64,000 nucleotides of DNA from Mesotaenium endlicherianum. Lineage: Eukaryota > Streptophyta > Zygnematophyceae > Zygnematales > Mesotaeniaceae. Below, piece by piece: positions 9,918 through 20,855 of this stretch. Location: the NCBI GenBank assembly GCA_009602735.1, contig WELA01012513.1, positions 421,462 to 485,461 on the forward strand. The letters run 5' to 3'. The translations under genes and the position numbers were made by a program. Under the pieces are notes generated by a model that was not told the origin of the DNA, ran no database searches, and worked only from the letters and a program-made list of their open reading frames with translations. Each line of letters opens with the position of its first letter. Position 1 is the first letter of the stretch.

Positions 9918-10648
9918 GTTTATAAAGTGCATTTTTGAGTTTCATAAAATTATGGTTTGATTGTACATTCATGTAGAGTGCATTTTTGTGGTCATTTTGA
10001 TATAAAGTTCATCAAATTTGGTCAAGTATTGAGAGAGTTACGGATTTCTGAAGTTTAATTAGTTTTGAGGTCGGTTGACGACTGTCCTTAATTCGCGGCG
10101 AGCGCGACCGTCGAATTGACCGACAGCGTCAAGCGATCTGGCCCGTTAGTGTGAACTCGAACCTTCACGTAAATTTGGCTGACGCGGAGTGCCGACTAGG
10201 TCGATTTACCTAGAAGTTTCGGTTTAGCCTAGCGCGTCTAAGATAGAATATTCTAGTAATGTCGATGCATGTATGTGGACGTCGATTCAGCCCGACACGT
10301 CATATTAGACTGATCTGGCTTACTCACGAATATTCTGGAAGGGACGATTTGACGAACACTTAGGAAAATCCGTAGCTTCCTCCTGGAGGGGAGCACTTAG
10401 GCAGAAAATTATAAATAGGCATAACTATACTGTTTCTCATCAGTTTTCACTTCTGTAAATTCCTACGGGTTTGTAATGACAAGGCCTTTCATCCTACATC
10501 ATTTGTGAGCAGTTTCTTGCCAGTCAACATGTCAAGTAATTTTCCTAAGCTTTCTTAGCAATATGTCGCTGCACTCTTGAGTATGATTGCAACTAGCTTT
10601 GTTCCTCGTGAGTCACTACGCTTCCACTAGGGCACTCTGCCCCTTTCA
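9905..10648 (+). repeat. 3' LTR of chromovirus
   Basis: It begins TGTAAGGTCATAGG, ends GCCCCTTTCA, and has the same 744-bp length as the 5' copy. The last pol codons run into its first bases. The repeat of atgga follows immediately. Confidence 0.92.
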
Positions 10649-11423
10649 ATGGAGCTCCCACAGTAGTAGTTGCTAAGAAGGACAAGACTGGCAATTATAC
10701 AGCCACTTGTACGTGTGGAGACTACAGGCGACTGAATCTCCACACGGAGCCAGACAGCTATGTGATGCCTACACTAGAGCGGATCTTTGCGATTGCCACC
10801 ACCGCGAAGGTGTTCAACATCATCGATTTACGCCAAGGCTTCAACCAGATCCCTGTGAAAACAGAAGATCGAGGTAAGACCGTTTTCTGAGCTCAAAGGG
10901 AACTTTGCCAATGAACGGTAATGCCGTTTGGGCTGAAAAATGCCCCAGCCATCTTTTAGAGGACTATGGACAAAGTGTTGGAGGGGCTGGATTTTGCAAA
11001 ACCATACATTGATGACGTAGTGGTGTTCAGCAAGTCCATAGAAGAGCACCTCGAGCACTTGGAATAAGTGTTCCAGCGCTTAGAGAAATTCCAGATGACG
11101 CTGCACCCTGGAAAGTGCAGATTCTTTGAGGCACATGTGCCTTACTTAGGACATGAGATTGGGAACAATGCTATGTCCCCTCAGGCTGTAAAGACTGAAG
11201 CCATTTACAAGATACCTGCACCAGCAAATGTGTCTAAGCTGAAAGCTCTGTTAGGGCTAAGCGGATACTATCGTAAATTTGTGAAGGATTATAGCAAAAT
11301 TGCTAAACCCTTGACAGAATTCTTGGAAAAGGACGTACCTTTTGTGTGGACGAAAGCCCAGGAGAAGGCCATGAACGAGCTTAAGGAGCGACTGGTAACA
11401 GCCCCAGTCTTGCGAACACCTGA
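10649..11423 (+). pseudogene. Reverse transcriptase central segment of DNMT element copy 1
   Basis: It resumes the interrupted RT: GDYRRLNLHTEPDSYVMPT, KVFNIIDLRQGFNQIPVKTE, MPFGLKNAPAIF, the catalytic YIDDVVVF near 11,004-11,030, then the thumb and start of RNase H (LKALLGLSGYYRKFVKDYSK). Stops at about 10,888, 10,912, 10,960 and 11,065 match sense codons in copy 2; two would arise by Trp to TGA and one by Gln to TAG changes. The segment ends at 11423 with cctga, where the next element inserted. Confidence 0.85.
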
Positions 11424-11926
11424 TGTAGTGAAACAGATAGATAAAATACTTAGTAAAACAGAATAGTATATCTATTCAAGACAAGGATCTTTGAACACAA
11501 GTGGTAGCTTCTTGAAAGAGAGATGGCTTCTTGAAAGTTAATATATTTCTGGATTTTGGCAAGTACAAGAGTGATTCTCCAATGTTTTTCTATGTTCTAG
11601 CTCTTGTTTATATACTTGCTACATAAGTAATTTCTAGGAAGGTGTATGTTGATGTGTTGGCACCCAACACATCCCAAAACTTGCCACCTCTTTCTAGAAT
11701 AATGTACACATGTCCTTTTGACCTAAAAATGGCACATCTGACTTTTGCCACATGGAGTTCTTCTAGGTCTTTCCTCTAACTTCGAAAATGCCTTGGAAGG
11801 TACAAAGGACATGAACCAAGTTACTAGAGTACCTATTCACACTTGACTCCACACAATACCACTCCAAACATATTTGAAAACAATAAAATATATGCATACA
11901 AATATATAATAACTCAAATCACTACA
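11424..11926 (-). repeat. 3' LTR of chromovirus 11424-18103
   Basis: On the plus strand it begins TGTAGTGAAACAG and ends AATCACTACA. It aligns end to end with 17601-18103, with scattered substitutions. Confidence 0.92.
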
Positions 11927-12695
11927 TCACCCCCCCGATAGAAAAAGCGACGTCTCGGCGCGTCAAGTCAGGTCTTACACATGTGGAGCAAACTAGTCAA
12001 CAGTTTCAAGTCAGATGCCACACATGTGAAGAGGACTAGTCAAAGGCGCCAAGTCAGGTGCTACACATGTAAGGTAGACTAGGCAAGGTCGTAGGTGGTG
12101 TGACCTTATTGGCTAGCCTACTCCTTAATGATAAAGAAAATTGTACAAGTTGGCCCAGAATCTGCCACGAACTCAAAAATTCATAGCGGCCACAGAACTG
12201 CTCCAAATCTGAAAATTCGAGTGCCAAACGGACTGCGTCGGAGAACTCTACGGGGTCACCAAATTTGAGAGCATTCTCATTTTTGGAGTGTCGTTGAGAG
12301 CTGAGAGAGTAGGCACTCCTCCAAATCTGTGCAGAAACTTCTGAAAATCATAAGTCCTTCTATACTTCTCCAAATGCTGCAAACTAAGTCTCAAACTGGG
12401 CGCTGTAAGATGTTCTACCAGATTCTTGAGTTTCAGAGCATTCCAAGTTCAGGGGAAGGCACAATGTCAGAAGGCATATTCTGCCCTAACAATGCCAGCA
12501 GCCTGACCCCCTTCTACTTAGAGCATCATATCTCTCTCACCAGTGCTCCAAATTGAGCAAACTTGGACTCTAAATGACCGGCTACTCATGGACTACAGCC
12601 AGGTAAATTTTCAGAATTTATTATGCAGAGACCTATTACCAGTAGCAGTTTTAGTTTTCTGTCCAGAAACTGCGAGAAGAGAAGAGTGTCTAATG
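11927..12695 (-). other. Polypurine tract and 3' untranslated region of chromovirus 11424-18103
   Basis: A run of seven C (11930-11936) directly beside the LTR is the polypurine tract on the minus strand. About 750 bases then separate it from the pol stop. I see no convincing coding in this stretch; three GTCAAGTCAGG-like motifs around 11,963-12,060 form short imperfect repeats (bases ACACATGTG recur). The open frames here are short and unsupported. Confidence 0.6.
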
Positions 12696-15600
12696 TCAAT
12701 TTTTCCTCTTTCTTGTTCTTGCAGGCTGCCTCCAAGGGGTCTTCTGCTGCTTCTTGATGGTGGCAGGCTGCCTCCCTGAAGTCTTCGGGCTTCTAGTAGA
12801 GAGACTTGGGGCTGGTCCAAGATGGGAATTGCCGGTATGGAAGCGCTTCAACTTTCGTTGAACTTTGTCAAGGTAGTGCGCCGCCACCCAACTATTCTCC
12901 GAATCTGGATATCCTTTCCACTTGATCAAGTATTGCTGCTGTCTCCTGAAATTTCTCATAGCCACTATGTCTTCCACTTCGTACTCCAAATGATCATCCA
13001 CTATTGTTGGGGCTGGTGGGGTTGTCACACGTCCTGGGAACTTGTTGTCGGGTTGCACATATGGCTTGAAGAGGGAAGCGTGGAATACGGGGTCGATGTG
13101 CATAGTCTGGGGAAGTTCTAGCTTGAAAGCAACGGGGTTGACTTGCTGGATAATCTTGAAGGGTCCCAAATACTTGGGAGAGAACTTGCTGCCGGCAGGC
13201 CTGTTGTTCAGGGAAATGTTCTTGGATGATAGTAACACGTTGTCACCCACTCTGTACGTAATTTCTCTTCTGGATCTGTTCGCCACTCTTGCTTGAGCAT
13301 CTTGCGCGTGTTGTAGAGCTTTCTTCGCTGCTGTAAGGGCTGCTTCTAATGTCTCCATAAAATCTGTGGCTGCAGGTACTTCATCATGGCCAGCCGTGAA
13401 GCTCAGTGGCGTGGTCGGATGGAAGCCATAGTTGAGGAAGAATGGGGACTCTTGGGTAGAGGCCTGCGTAGTGTTGTTGTAGGCAAACTCGAGGGGGGTC
13501 AAGTACATGTCCCAGTCTTGCTCGAGGGTAGACACGTAGGCCTTTAGAGAGGTCTTTAGGGTACGATTCATACGCTCGGTTTGCCCATCTGATTGTGGGT
13601 GGTAGGCAGTAGACATATCCAGCGATGTACCCAAGTTCTTGAAGAGATTTTTCCAGAAATGGCTTGTGAATCTTGGATCTCTATCTGACACAATTCTTGA
13701 TGGTAGTCCATGGAGTCGGAAGATGTTGTCAAAGATGAGTCTTGCAAGTTGTGGTGCTGTAGCCTTAGTCGTCGTGGGAATAAAATGAGCCATCTTGGTA
13801 AGTCTGTCCACCGCCGTGAGTATTGCATTATGGCCTCGAGGTGTCACGGGCAAGTCCACGATAAGGTCCATTGAGATGTCCGTCCATTGTCTTTCGGGGA
13901 TTGGTAGTGGTTGGAGGAGTCCTCCCGCCTTTTGCGATGATGGCTTGATTCTTTGGCATGTGTCACAGCTCCTGCAGTACTCCTTGACTTGCTTAGACAT
14001 GCCTGGCCAACAATAAGTCCTAGCTAGAACGCCCGTGGTCCTTAGGATTCCAAAGTGTCCTCCAAGAGGGTTGTCGTGTGCTTCTCGTAGAAGCAAGAGC
14101 CGGAGGTCTAAGTCATTAGGAACACATCTCTGGCCCGTATCTTGCCTCACCCAATAATTGCCTTCTTGCTTCTTGCATGGGTCCAAGGCTGCTTCTCCGT
14201 TCTTGTAGTAAGGGTCTCTTTCATAGGCGGCTGAAAATCGAGCTTCCAGATCTGTCTTCAGGGATACCATCACTGCATTTAATTGCAGTCTTGAGAGGGG
14301 GTCAGCCGGGTTTGTCTTGCCGGGCTGGTACTGAATCGTGATGTTGTATTGTTGCAAGTATCCGCTCCATCTTGCTTGTCTCCTTGAGAGATACGGCTGC
14401 GTTTGGAGGTGCTTTAACGCCTCGTGGTCCGTGGTGACCAGTACTTTGCGTCCTTCAACGTAGCAGCGCCAAACCTTCAAGGCATGTACAATCGCCAATG
14501 CCTCTCGCTCCGTGGTTGTATAATTTTGCTCGGCTGGATTTAGCTTCCTTGACTCGTAGGCGATGGGCTGCAGTCCCTTGCCTTGGTCTTGAAGCAGGAT
14601 TGCTCCTATTGCATAGGAAGATGCATCGGTGATGACGTGGAAGGGCCAATCTGGGTTTGGACTTGGGAGTGTGAGCACCGGGGATGTGGTCAATCTTCGC
14701 TTTAACTCTTGAAATGCCTCTTCCTCTTTCTCGGTCCATGTATATAGCCTGTCCTTCTTGAGTAGATCTGTCAGGGGGGCTGCTATGTGCGAGAAGCCTT
14801 GGATGAATTTTCTGTACCAATTGGCAAATCCCAAGAATGACTGGAGTTCTTTCTTGGTCGTGGGGGTTGGCCATTCCTCCACCACCGTGGTCTTCTTGGG
14901 GTCTATCTTGATGCCATCAGCAGTCACGTGGAGACCTAGGAACTCCACTTCTTGTTTGGCAAACTCGCATTTTGACTCCTTCGCAAACAGCTTGTTTTGC
15001 TTCAATACTTCAAGGACTTCTTTCAAGTGTCTCGCATGCTCTTCAAGGGTCTTGCTGTAGATAAGGATGTCATCGATGAATACCACCACAAATCTGTCCA
15101 ACATGGGCTGAAATATGGTGTTCATCATAGTCATGAAAGTTGCTGGCGCGTTGGTGAGTCCAAATGGCAGGACCATGAACTCAAAATGTCCATATCTTGT
15201 CCTGAATGCCGTCTTCTCTATGTCCGGTTCTGCGATGCGAATCTGGTGGTAGCCGCTCCGTAAGTCAATCTTCGTGAAGTACTTGGCTCCAACCAGCCGG
15301 TCCATGAGCTCATCCATGCGCGGCAGCGGGTATCGATTCTTGATGGTGATCTTGTTGAGGGCGCGATAGTCCACACACATCCTCAAGGTACCATCTTTCT
15401 TCTTGACAAATAGCACCGGGGCTCCAAATGGCGACTTGCTAGGTCGAATGAAGCCATGCTCCAGTAGCTCCTTGATTTGCTTCTTGACTTCGTCTAGCTC
15501 CGTGTATGACATTTTGAACGTAGGCCGAGAGATGGGCTTGCTTCCGGGCTCCAACTCTATCTTGTGGTCTACGAATCTTTTGGGGGGTAGGCCCTTGGGC

Positions 15601-16361
15601 AATTCCGGGGAGAACACTTCTTTGTAGTCCTCTAAGACTTCTTGTATCTCCTTGGGAACGGGGCTGCCTTCTTGACTCTCGATGTCTTTCTTGATGTCTT
15701 TTGGCGTGATCAAGGCCAAAAGAAGCTCGTGTCCCTTCCTCACAAGTCTCTTGAGTTGGAGGGCGGACAATAGTATCTCGTGTGCCGGCTTCTGGATGTC
15801 TTGGGTCTGGATATTCTGGATTGCGCGCAAAATACAGATTCTTGAAGTGATGTCATTCTTGATCTTGATAGTACCGGTCCTCCAATCAACTTGGGGGTTG
15901 TGCTTGGTCAACCAAGGCGTCCCTAGGATGACGTCGTACTTGCCCAATTGCATGGGGGAGAACACTACTCTATCCTTGAAGGACTTGATAGAGAGTGCCA
16001 AGGGGTACGTCTTCTTGGAAGGGGTAGTATAGGAGAATCCATCGGGCATCATAATCTCCTCGTCGTGGTCAAGAGTTCGCATAGTAATACCGTGCTTGGT
16101 GGCAAAATCTGCAGCAATGAAGTTGCCTTGAGCTCCGCTATCCACCAAGATGTGGACCTTCTCTCCTCCAAGGTAACCTCTCAAACTCATTGGGGCTGGA
16201 ACGTCGTCTTCAACGGGGGTCTCCACCTCACTTGGCGTGTTGCCTTCTCGTGAAGTGGGTCTTGGGGTGGTAGGCTCCTGGCCTACCGGCGCTGTCCGTT
16301 TTTTGACAACTTTTTGGGGCATGAAAGTGCACGATGGCCCTTTTCCTTGCAATAAAAGCAT
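12696..16361 (-). CDS. pol polyprotein (PR-RT-RH-IN-chromodomain) of chromovirus 11424-18103
   Basis: This is 1221 uninterrupted residues. Protease [10 protein letters not shown] lies near residues 72-81. The RT active site is FIDD in [13 protein letters not shown] (~430). RNase H begins at [16 protein letters not shown]. Integrase has an intact HHCC domain ([24 protein letters not shown]) and DD35E residues ([28 protein letters not shown]). The GPF module ([20 protein letters not shown]) and chromodomain ([11 protein letters not shown] to [14 protein letters not shown], ~1125-1170) follow. A ~45-residue basic tail (PATIKKQQK and RTRKRKN) extends beyond the chromodomain. All catalytic residues I looked for are present, so this pol may be functional. 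Confidence 0.94.
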   Translation of the reverse strand: MLLLQGKGPSCTFMPQKVVKKRTAPVGQEPTTPRPTSREGNTPSEVETPVEDDVPAPMSLRGYLGGEKVHILVDSGAQGNFIAADFATKHGITMRTLDHDEEIMMPDGFSYTTPSKKTYPLALSIKSFKDRVVFSPMQLGKYDVILGTPWLTKHNPQVDWRTGTIKIKNDITSRICILRAIQNIQTQDIQKPAHEILLSALQLKRLVRKGHELLLALITPKDIKKDIESQEGSPVPKEIQEVLEDYKEVFSPELPKGLPPKRFVDHKIELEPGSKPISRPTFKMSYTELDEVKKQIKELLEHGFIRPSKSPFGAPVLFVKKKDGTLRMCVDYRALNKITIKNRYPLPRMDELMDRLVGAKYFTKIDLRSGYHQIRIAEPDIEKTAFRTRYGHFEFMVLPFGLTNAPATFMTMMNTIFQPMLDRFVVVFIDDILIYSKTLEEHARHLKEVLEVLKQNKLFAKESKCEFAKQEVEFLGLHVTADGIKIDPKKTTVVEEWPTPTTKKELQSFLGFANWYRKFIQGFSHIAAPLTDLLKKDRLYTWTEKEEEAFQELKRRLTTSPVLTLPSPNPDWPFHVITDASSYAIGAILLQDQGKGLQPIAYESRKLNPAEQNYTTTEREALAIVHALKVWRCYVEGRKVLVTTDHEALKHLQTQPYLSRRQARWSGYLQQYNITIQYQPGKTNPADPLSRLQLNAVMVSLKTDLEARFSAAYERDPYYKNGEAALDPCKKQEGNYWVRQDTGQRCVPNDLDLRLLLLREAHDNPLGGHFGILRTTGVLARTYCWPGMSKQVKEYCRSCDTCQRIKPSSQKAGGLLQPLPIPERQWTDISMDLIVDLPVTPRGHNAILTAVDRLTKMAHFIPTTTKATAPQLARLIFDNIFRLHGLPSRIVSDRDPRFTSHFWKNLFKNLGTSLDMSTAYHPQSDGQTERMNRTLKTSLKAYVSTLEQDWDMYLTPLEFAYNNTTQASTQESPFFLNYGFHPTTPLSFTAGHDEVPAATDFMETLEAALTAAKKALQHAQDAQARVANRSRREITYRVGDNVLLSSKNISLNNRPAGSKFSPKYLGPFKIIQQVNPVAFKLELPQTMHIDPVFHASLFKPYVQPDNKFPGRVTTPPAPTIVDDHLEYEVEDIVAMRNFRRQQQYLIKWKGYPDSENSWVAAHYLDKVQRKLKRFHTGNSHLGPAPSLSTRSPKTSGRQPATIKKQQKTPWRQPARTRKRKN

Positions 16362-17563
16362 AGTCCAGCCGTCATGAGAGCTTCTTTTTCAGCCGGGGAG
16401 AGTCTTGCTTTCACTCCTTGCTGGTTTCTTGCATCATAAGTGTCATTGGAGGGTCTTCCACTCTTCCGGGCAGCCGCGGGGTCCCTTTTAATAACTCCGA
16501 TTTCCATGGGTGTGGGTCCAGATTCGGATGTGGAAGGGGCTGCGTACACCCGCGTCGTCGGTACCCGTGAAGATGAAGGCACGGAGTGCTTGAAATCCAA
16601 GGTATCCACCTTTTGGGCCACTTCAATGATCTTTGAGAAGTCCGTCAAGTCGCGTAACTCCACTTCCTTTGCCACCTTGGGTTTGAGGCCAAAGATGTAG
16701 CGGTCAATCTTCTCCTCGAGAGACATGTTGGGGATCTCAAGAGTGAGGGCGTGAAATCTGGATGTATACTCTTGAACGGACGTCGTTTGCTTGAGATGGT
16801 GGAGCTTTCCTCGGGCAATCTTCTCCGCATTGATGGGCATGAATTGCTTCTTGAGGGCCTCACGAAAATCTGCCCATCTTGCATATGATGGTGGGGGCTC
16901 TTGGCCGAGCATGGGGTGCGCCATAGCTTGATATATAGCCGCTTGATAGTTACGCCACCATGATGTTGCTGCTCCTCTAAGTAAGGTAACGGCAAAGGGA
17001 ACGTAGTCCTCCTCGGGTACTTCAAGGAATGCGAGGTACGTCTCCACTTGGTAGAGCCATAAATTCAGGTTGGCACCTTTCCCGGGGTTGAAAGTGTCGG
17101 GTTTGCCGGGCTTGATGAGTTTCCTTGCTCTCGTTGGCTCTTGTGGAGGCGCTTGAGCCGGGGCTGGATTTTGAGCATTGCTCGCAATAGGGGCAACCAT
17201 GGCAGCCATAGCTTCTCTTGACGCTTGCACGGTTGCTTCATAGGTGGCCAAGCCCACTTGGTTGTGGACGGTCATTAGGAAGGCTGCCCACTCATTTGCG
17301 GGAACTCCTTGTGGTGGGGTCAACTTTGCTATAGCGGCTGCCACGGGATTTGACGGTGCTCCTCCTTGTGGTGCTTCTTGTTGTTGGAGATTTCCTTGAG
17401 TAGGCTCTCCCATCGACGCTGGAGGAGGGTGTGCTCCTCCTTGTGGTGCTTCTTGTTGTTGCAGATTTTCTTGAGTGGGCTCTCCCATCGGCGCTGGAGG
17501 AGGGTGTCTTGGAGAGGAAGGGCTTCCTTCGAAAGCTTGCTGTTGGTCTTGAGGATCGGCCAT
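16283..17563 (-). CDS. gag of chromovirus 11424-18103
   Basis: This is 426 residues. The N-terminal ~60 residues contain two copies of a Pro/Gln-rich repeat ([18 protein letters not shown]) encoded by a ~78-bp DNA repeat. The Ty3 gag core follows ([15 protein letters not shown], then [22 protein letters not shown]). One CCHC zinc knuckle, [14 protein letters not shown], lies near residues 405-418. The start is the ATG at 17563, ~25 bases downstream of the primer-binding site. It overlaps pol, which is reached by a -1 shift. Confidence 0.9.
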   Translation of the reverse strand: MADPQDQQQAFEGSPSSPRHPPPAPMGEPTQENLQQQEAPQGGAHPPPASMGEPTQGNLQQQEAPQGGAPSNPVAAAIAKLTPPQGVPANEWAAFLMTVHNQVGLATYEATVQASREAMAAMVAPIASNAQNPAPAQAPPQEPTRARKLIKPGKPDTFNPGKGANLNLWLYQVETYLAFLEVPEEDYVPFAVTLLRGAATSWWRNYQAAIYQAMAHPMLGQEPPPSYARWADFREALKKQFMPINAEKIARGKLHHLKQTTSVQEYTSRFHALTLEIPNMSLEEKIDRYIFGLKPKVAKEVELRDLTDFSKIIEVAQKVDTLDFKHSVPSSSRVPTTRVYAAPSTSESGPTPMEIGVIKRDPAAARKSGRPSNDTYDARNQQGVKARLSPAEKEALMTAGLCFYCKEKGHRALSCPKKLSKNGQRR

Positions 17564-17587
17564 CTTCTTGTGCTACCAAAGTGCCTA

Positions 17588-17599
17588 GCTCCGATACCA
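17588..17599 (-). other. Primer-binding site of chromovirus 11424-18103
   Basis: On the minus strand TGGTATCGGAGC starts one base after the 5' LTR end (CACTACA). It is identical to the site of the element at 4506-10648. Confidence 0.85.
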
Positions 17600-17600
17600 C

Positions 17601-18103
17601 TGTAGTGAAACAGATAGATAAAGTACTTAGTAAAACAGAATACTTTATCTATTCAAGACAAGGATCTTTGAACACAAGTGGTAGCTTCTTGAAAGAGAGA
17701 TGGCTTCTTGAAAGTTAATATATTTCTGGATTTTGGCAAGTACAAGAGTGATTCTGGAATGTCTTTCTATGTTCTAGCTCTTGTTTATATACTTGCTACA
17801 TAAGTAATTTCTAGGAAGGTGTATGTTGATGTGTTGGCACCCAACACATCCCAAAACTTGCCACCTCTTTCTAGAATAATGTACACATGTCCTTTTGAAC
17901 TAAAAATGGCACATTTGACTTTTGCCACATGGAGTTCTTCTAGGTCTTTCCTCTAACTTCGAAAATGCCTTGGAAGGTTCAAAGGACATGAACCAAGTTA
18001 CTAGAGTACCTATTCACACTTGACTCCACACAATACTTCTCCACATATATTTGAAAACATTAAAATATATGCAAACTAATATATAATAACTCAAATCACT
18101 ACA
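17601..18103 (-). repeat. 5' LTR of chromovirus 11424-18103
   Basis: Bounded by TGTAGTG and CACTACA on the plus strand. It is 503 bp, the same length as the 11424-11926 copy, with gag and primer-binding site on its left. The target duplication cctga follows at 18104-18108. Confidence 0.92.
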
Positions 18104-19804
18104 CCTGACTACTCCAAGCCGTTCAATCTACACACCGACTGGAGTCGTGTGGGAATTGGCGCAGTACTCACTCAGGCCGAAAGTCCTAGAGAGGAGTACG
18201 TCATTGCCTATGCCTCGCACTCTAACAACCAAGCGGAGAGCAACTTCTCGTCCTACGAAGGAGAGCTACTGGCAGTGGTTTGGGCTGTTGCACATTTCAG
18301 AGAGTATCTATGGGGAAGACCCTTCACGCTGATCACAGATTACTCGCCAATACTTTGGCTGATGAAGAATGGAGACCTCACTGGTAAATTGGCTCGTTGG
18401 GCTCTTAAGCTCCAGGAGTACCAGATGACAGTGATACACCGAGCAGGTTTCCTCAACAAGGACGCCAATGGGCTCAGCAGGAACCCGGACCCATCCGCAG
18501 ACGACAGAACAGGAGCTCAAGAAGACGAAGATCCGAGCAGCCCAGCAGAATTGGCCGCCTGCCTGGCCGAAATGGCTAGAATGGTAGCATCAGGAGAAGC
18601 TGAGCCCTTACCTCTGTTCAGTCCAGAGATCTGGAGAAATCAAGCCACTATGCATTGGTTGAAGACGGGAGTCCATATAGAAGGATTATCGACAAGAGAA
18701 AAGGTCCAGGTAGGCCATTGAGCTAAAAGATTTTTGCTGGAAACGCAATAACCTCTTCAAGATTGAAGAAACTGGTCATGAGAAGTTAGTGCCAGAACCC
18801 ACCAAAAGACGAGCTCTGGTGCAGGAAATGAATGAGAATACTGGACACTATGGTGTCAAGAAGACATACAGTCTTCTGGAGCTGTCTTACTGGTGGAGGG
18901 ACACGAAGCAGCAGTGTGAGGATGTGATCAAGGCCTGTACAAGCTGCGATCGCGTCAAGGCTGGTTTTACGCAGCAACACCCACACCTGCAACCTCTGCC
19001 AATCATGGGCCTAGGCTACCGGTGGAGCTGCGATCTTGCAGGTGAGCTACCGCTGTCCAAGCAAGGTAACAAGTACATTATGGTCATGATTGAAAAATTT
19101 TCTAAGTGGATAGAGGTGGTGCCTCTAATCGCTAAGGAAAGCGTGGGGACCGCGGAAGCGCTCCTCAATGGTGTGATTGTACGTCATGGAGCCCCAGCAG
19201 AAGTGCTGACAGACCAAGGGGTCTGAGTTCCAAGGATCTTTTCAGAAACTCCTAAACAAATGCTTCATTGACCATCGCACTACGTCTAGAGACCACCCAC
19301 AAGCAGATGGTTTGGCAGAACGGATGGTGCAAACCATTAAATCTGCTTTACGCAAATTTTGCCTTGAGCATGAAAAGCGTGATTGGGATCTGGCCCTGCC
19401 ATGGCTGGTTATGGGTTACGGATTTAGCAAGAAAGCTGCTTTGGCGAATTACTCGCCTTATTAGATTCTGTTTGGAAGAAGTCCAGTTGTGCCCAGCAGC
19501 ATCAAGCAGGAGATTGAGCAGGTGAAAGACCTGGACAACCCTGATGAATTGTTAAAGGTCATGTTGCGCCGCAAGGTGTTATTTGAGCACATGATGCCTG
19601 CTGCCCTAGACAATCTGAAAATTGCACAGAAAAGAGACACGCAGCGTTACGCCAGGACGCGAGATGGGAGCTACCGCTTGCAAATGACGAAAATCAAGGA
19701 AGGAGACTTCGTCTACAGGAAGCGCCAGACAAAGACCACCATTGACACCAGTTCAGGTGCAGTGATCTTACGCGTGAAACATGCGTTCGACAATGGTGTG
19801 TTGG
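18104..19804 (+). pseudogene. RNase H and integrase segment of DNMT element copy 1
   Basis: Coding resumes at cctgactactcc: FNLHTDWSRVGIGAVLTQAE starts RNase H, with later LITDYSPILWLMKNGDL and VIHRAGFLNKDANGLSRNPD. Integrase follows from ~18,790: zinc domain NENTGHYGVKKTY with CTSCDRVKAGF, then core residues WSCDLAG, VLTDQG(S)EF and DGLAERMV. A frame break lies near 18,715, another at ~19,222-19,226, and a TAG at ~19,462. The C-terminal integrase part (SYRLQMTKIKEGDFVYRKRQ, DTSSGAVILRVKHAFDNGV) is cut at 19804 by the solo LTR and continues at 20518. Confidence 0.85.
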
Positions 19805-20517
19805 TGTAATGAATCAGTATAAATATAATATTCATTTAAATATAATAGTTAATTAAGTTCAGCCTGCTGAACTCTAGTTAATAATCAGTCTGCTGGACTT
19901 TATATAATTATCAGTTTAATGACTCAGCCGGAAGCAACAGGCTGAAGTCAACTTAAGTCAGCTTGCTGACACATTCTTTGACAGCCAGCTGACTTCCGTA
20001 CTCGATAGCAGCGAAGTGCCTCGAGATGCATCTAAGTGTGATATGCTAGATGAATGGCCAGATGACATCCCTATGATGGATGGCGATTTGGGATGATGGG
20101 AAATGGCGGTGGATTTGGTTAACCAAGGTCCTACCAACGTGGTTAACTCTCGGGTAGGCGGTGCCATCGCACTGGCCGTTGAACAGTAAACTCATTCCAG
20201 GTACATATGCTAGGCGTTGCTCTCGAGTTCGGCATTCGGAAACGAGGCCAACTCTCTTGTACATCTTACTGAGAGAGATCTGAATCCAAGGCGAGAAGCC
20301 ATTGATACGCACTGTCTTCTAACCTTGTTTATGTATGAGTTTAGTGATTGCATTATTGATGCTAGCTTACTTGCATTTGACTTACGAGTATTGTTCACTG
20401 CTAGTGTGTTGTCCTTTGCCGTTTATCCTGTTAACGAAAAATACCATAAAGCTTACTTGCTAATATAAAGATCTTTATTAATTGTTAATCGCCTATTTGG
20501 TAAGTTGATTCATTTCA
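19805..20517 (+). repeat. Solo LTR of the 26421-35348 element family
   Basis: This 713-bp unit begins TGTAATGAATCAG and ends CATTTCA. It is flanked by the exact duplication gttgg (19800-19804 and 20518-20522). It aligns along its length with the 719-bp LTRs at 26421-27139 and 34630-35348, in the opposite orientation. No internal element sequence is present, so it is a recombination-derived solo LTR. Removing it rejoins NGVLE to LQGSD in the host pol frame. Confidence 0.92.
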
Positions 20518-20809
20518 GTTGGAACTGCAAGGTTCTGATGGTAAGACCATGACAGATCACGTGCAGAACTGTTTGCTGTGCCATTTGCCAAATATCGATC
20601 TTACGGTTACAATTGTGCCCGAGGAATTGGTGCCAACCACGCCTTGTGCCAGCTGCAAAGTGCTGGATGATCAAGAAGCAATGGTAACCTGCGATAAGTG
20701 TGGTGCCCGTTGGCACACCTTCTGCATTGGTGAAGAAGAGATTATGGCAGGACGGTGGGAATGTCCTGACTGCCTTCCCAAAACTCCCAGCCACAGGGCC
20801 AGAAAATAA
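20518..20809 (+). pseudogene. PHD finger at the C-terminus of pol, DNMT element copy 1
   Basis: After the solo LTR the pol frame continues (LQGSDGKTMTDHVQNC) into a C4HC3 PHD zinc finger. The ligands are CASC, CDKC, the His of ARWH, the Cys of TFC, then WECPDC. The frame ends at TAA ~20,807. PHD fingers usually bind histone H3 tails, so this may play the integration-targeting role that the chromodomain plays in chromoviruses. The domain itself is open here; I call it a pseudogene only because upstream pol is broken. Copy 2 keeps the same domain at ~37,330-37,560 with one zinc ligand changed (CASS). Confidence 0.85.
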
Positions 20810-20840
20810 AAGCTTTCAGCAGAAAGGCAGGGACGCCTCA

Positions 20841-20855
20841 GCTGAAAGGGAGGGG
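20841..20855 (+). other. Polypurine tract of DNMT element copy 1
   Basis: The purine run GAAAGGGAGGGG directly precedes the LTR start TGTAAGG. Copy 2 has an equivalent tract, GAAAAAGAGGGA, before its TGTAAGG at 37,247 on the minus strand. Confidence 0.6.

Larger units (their letters stand above)
4506..10648 (+). mobile_element. Ty3/gypsy chromovirus, nearly intact, nested in DNMT element copy 1
   Basis: It has two 744-bp LTRs (4506-5249 and 9905-10648), 5-bp target duplications, a primer-binding site at 5252-5263, gag with a zinc knuckle, and one uninterrupted pol ORF with protease, RT, RNase H, integrase and chromodomain. A purine-rich tract (~9887-9900) precedes the 3' LTR. The LTRs differ by scattered substitutions, a few percent by eye, so the insertion is not brand new. 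The only obvious coding lesions are an in-frame TGA near the gag start and an altered integrase zinc-binding residue. Confidence 0.93.
11424..18103 (-). mobile_element. Second Ty3/gypsy chromovirus, nested in DNMT element copy 1 on the minus strand
   Basis: It has 503-bp LTRs (11424-11926 and 17601-18103) with TGTAGTG/CACTACA ends and an exact 5-bp target duplication cctga (11419-11423 and 18104-18108). The primer-binding site is at 17588-17599, gag at 16283-17563 and pol at 12696-16361, both open. Pol is -1 to gag with a ~79-base overlap, as in the other chromovirus. It looks close to intact. A solo LTR of the same family sits at 52339-52841. Confidence 0.94.

Noticed and set aside
20217-20468. 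Open frames at 20,217-20,468, and similar ones at 26,540-26,980 and 34,749-35,189
   Set aside because: All three sets lie in copies of the same LTR, so they recur because the LTR recurs. They show no domain and differ in frame integrity.
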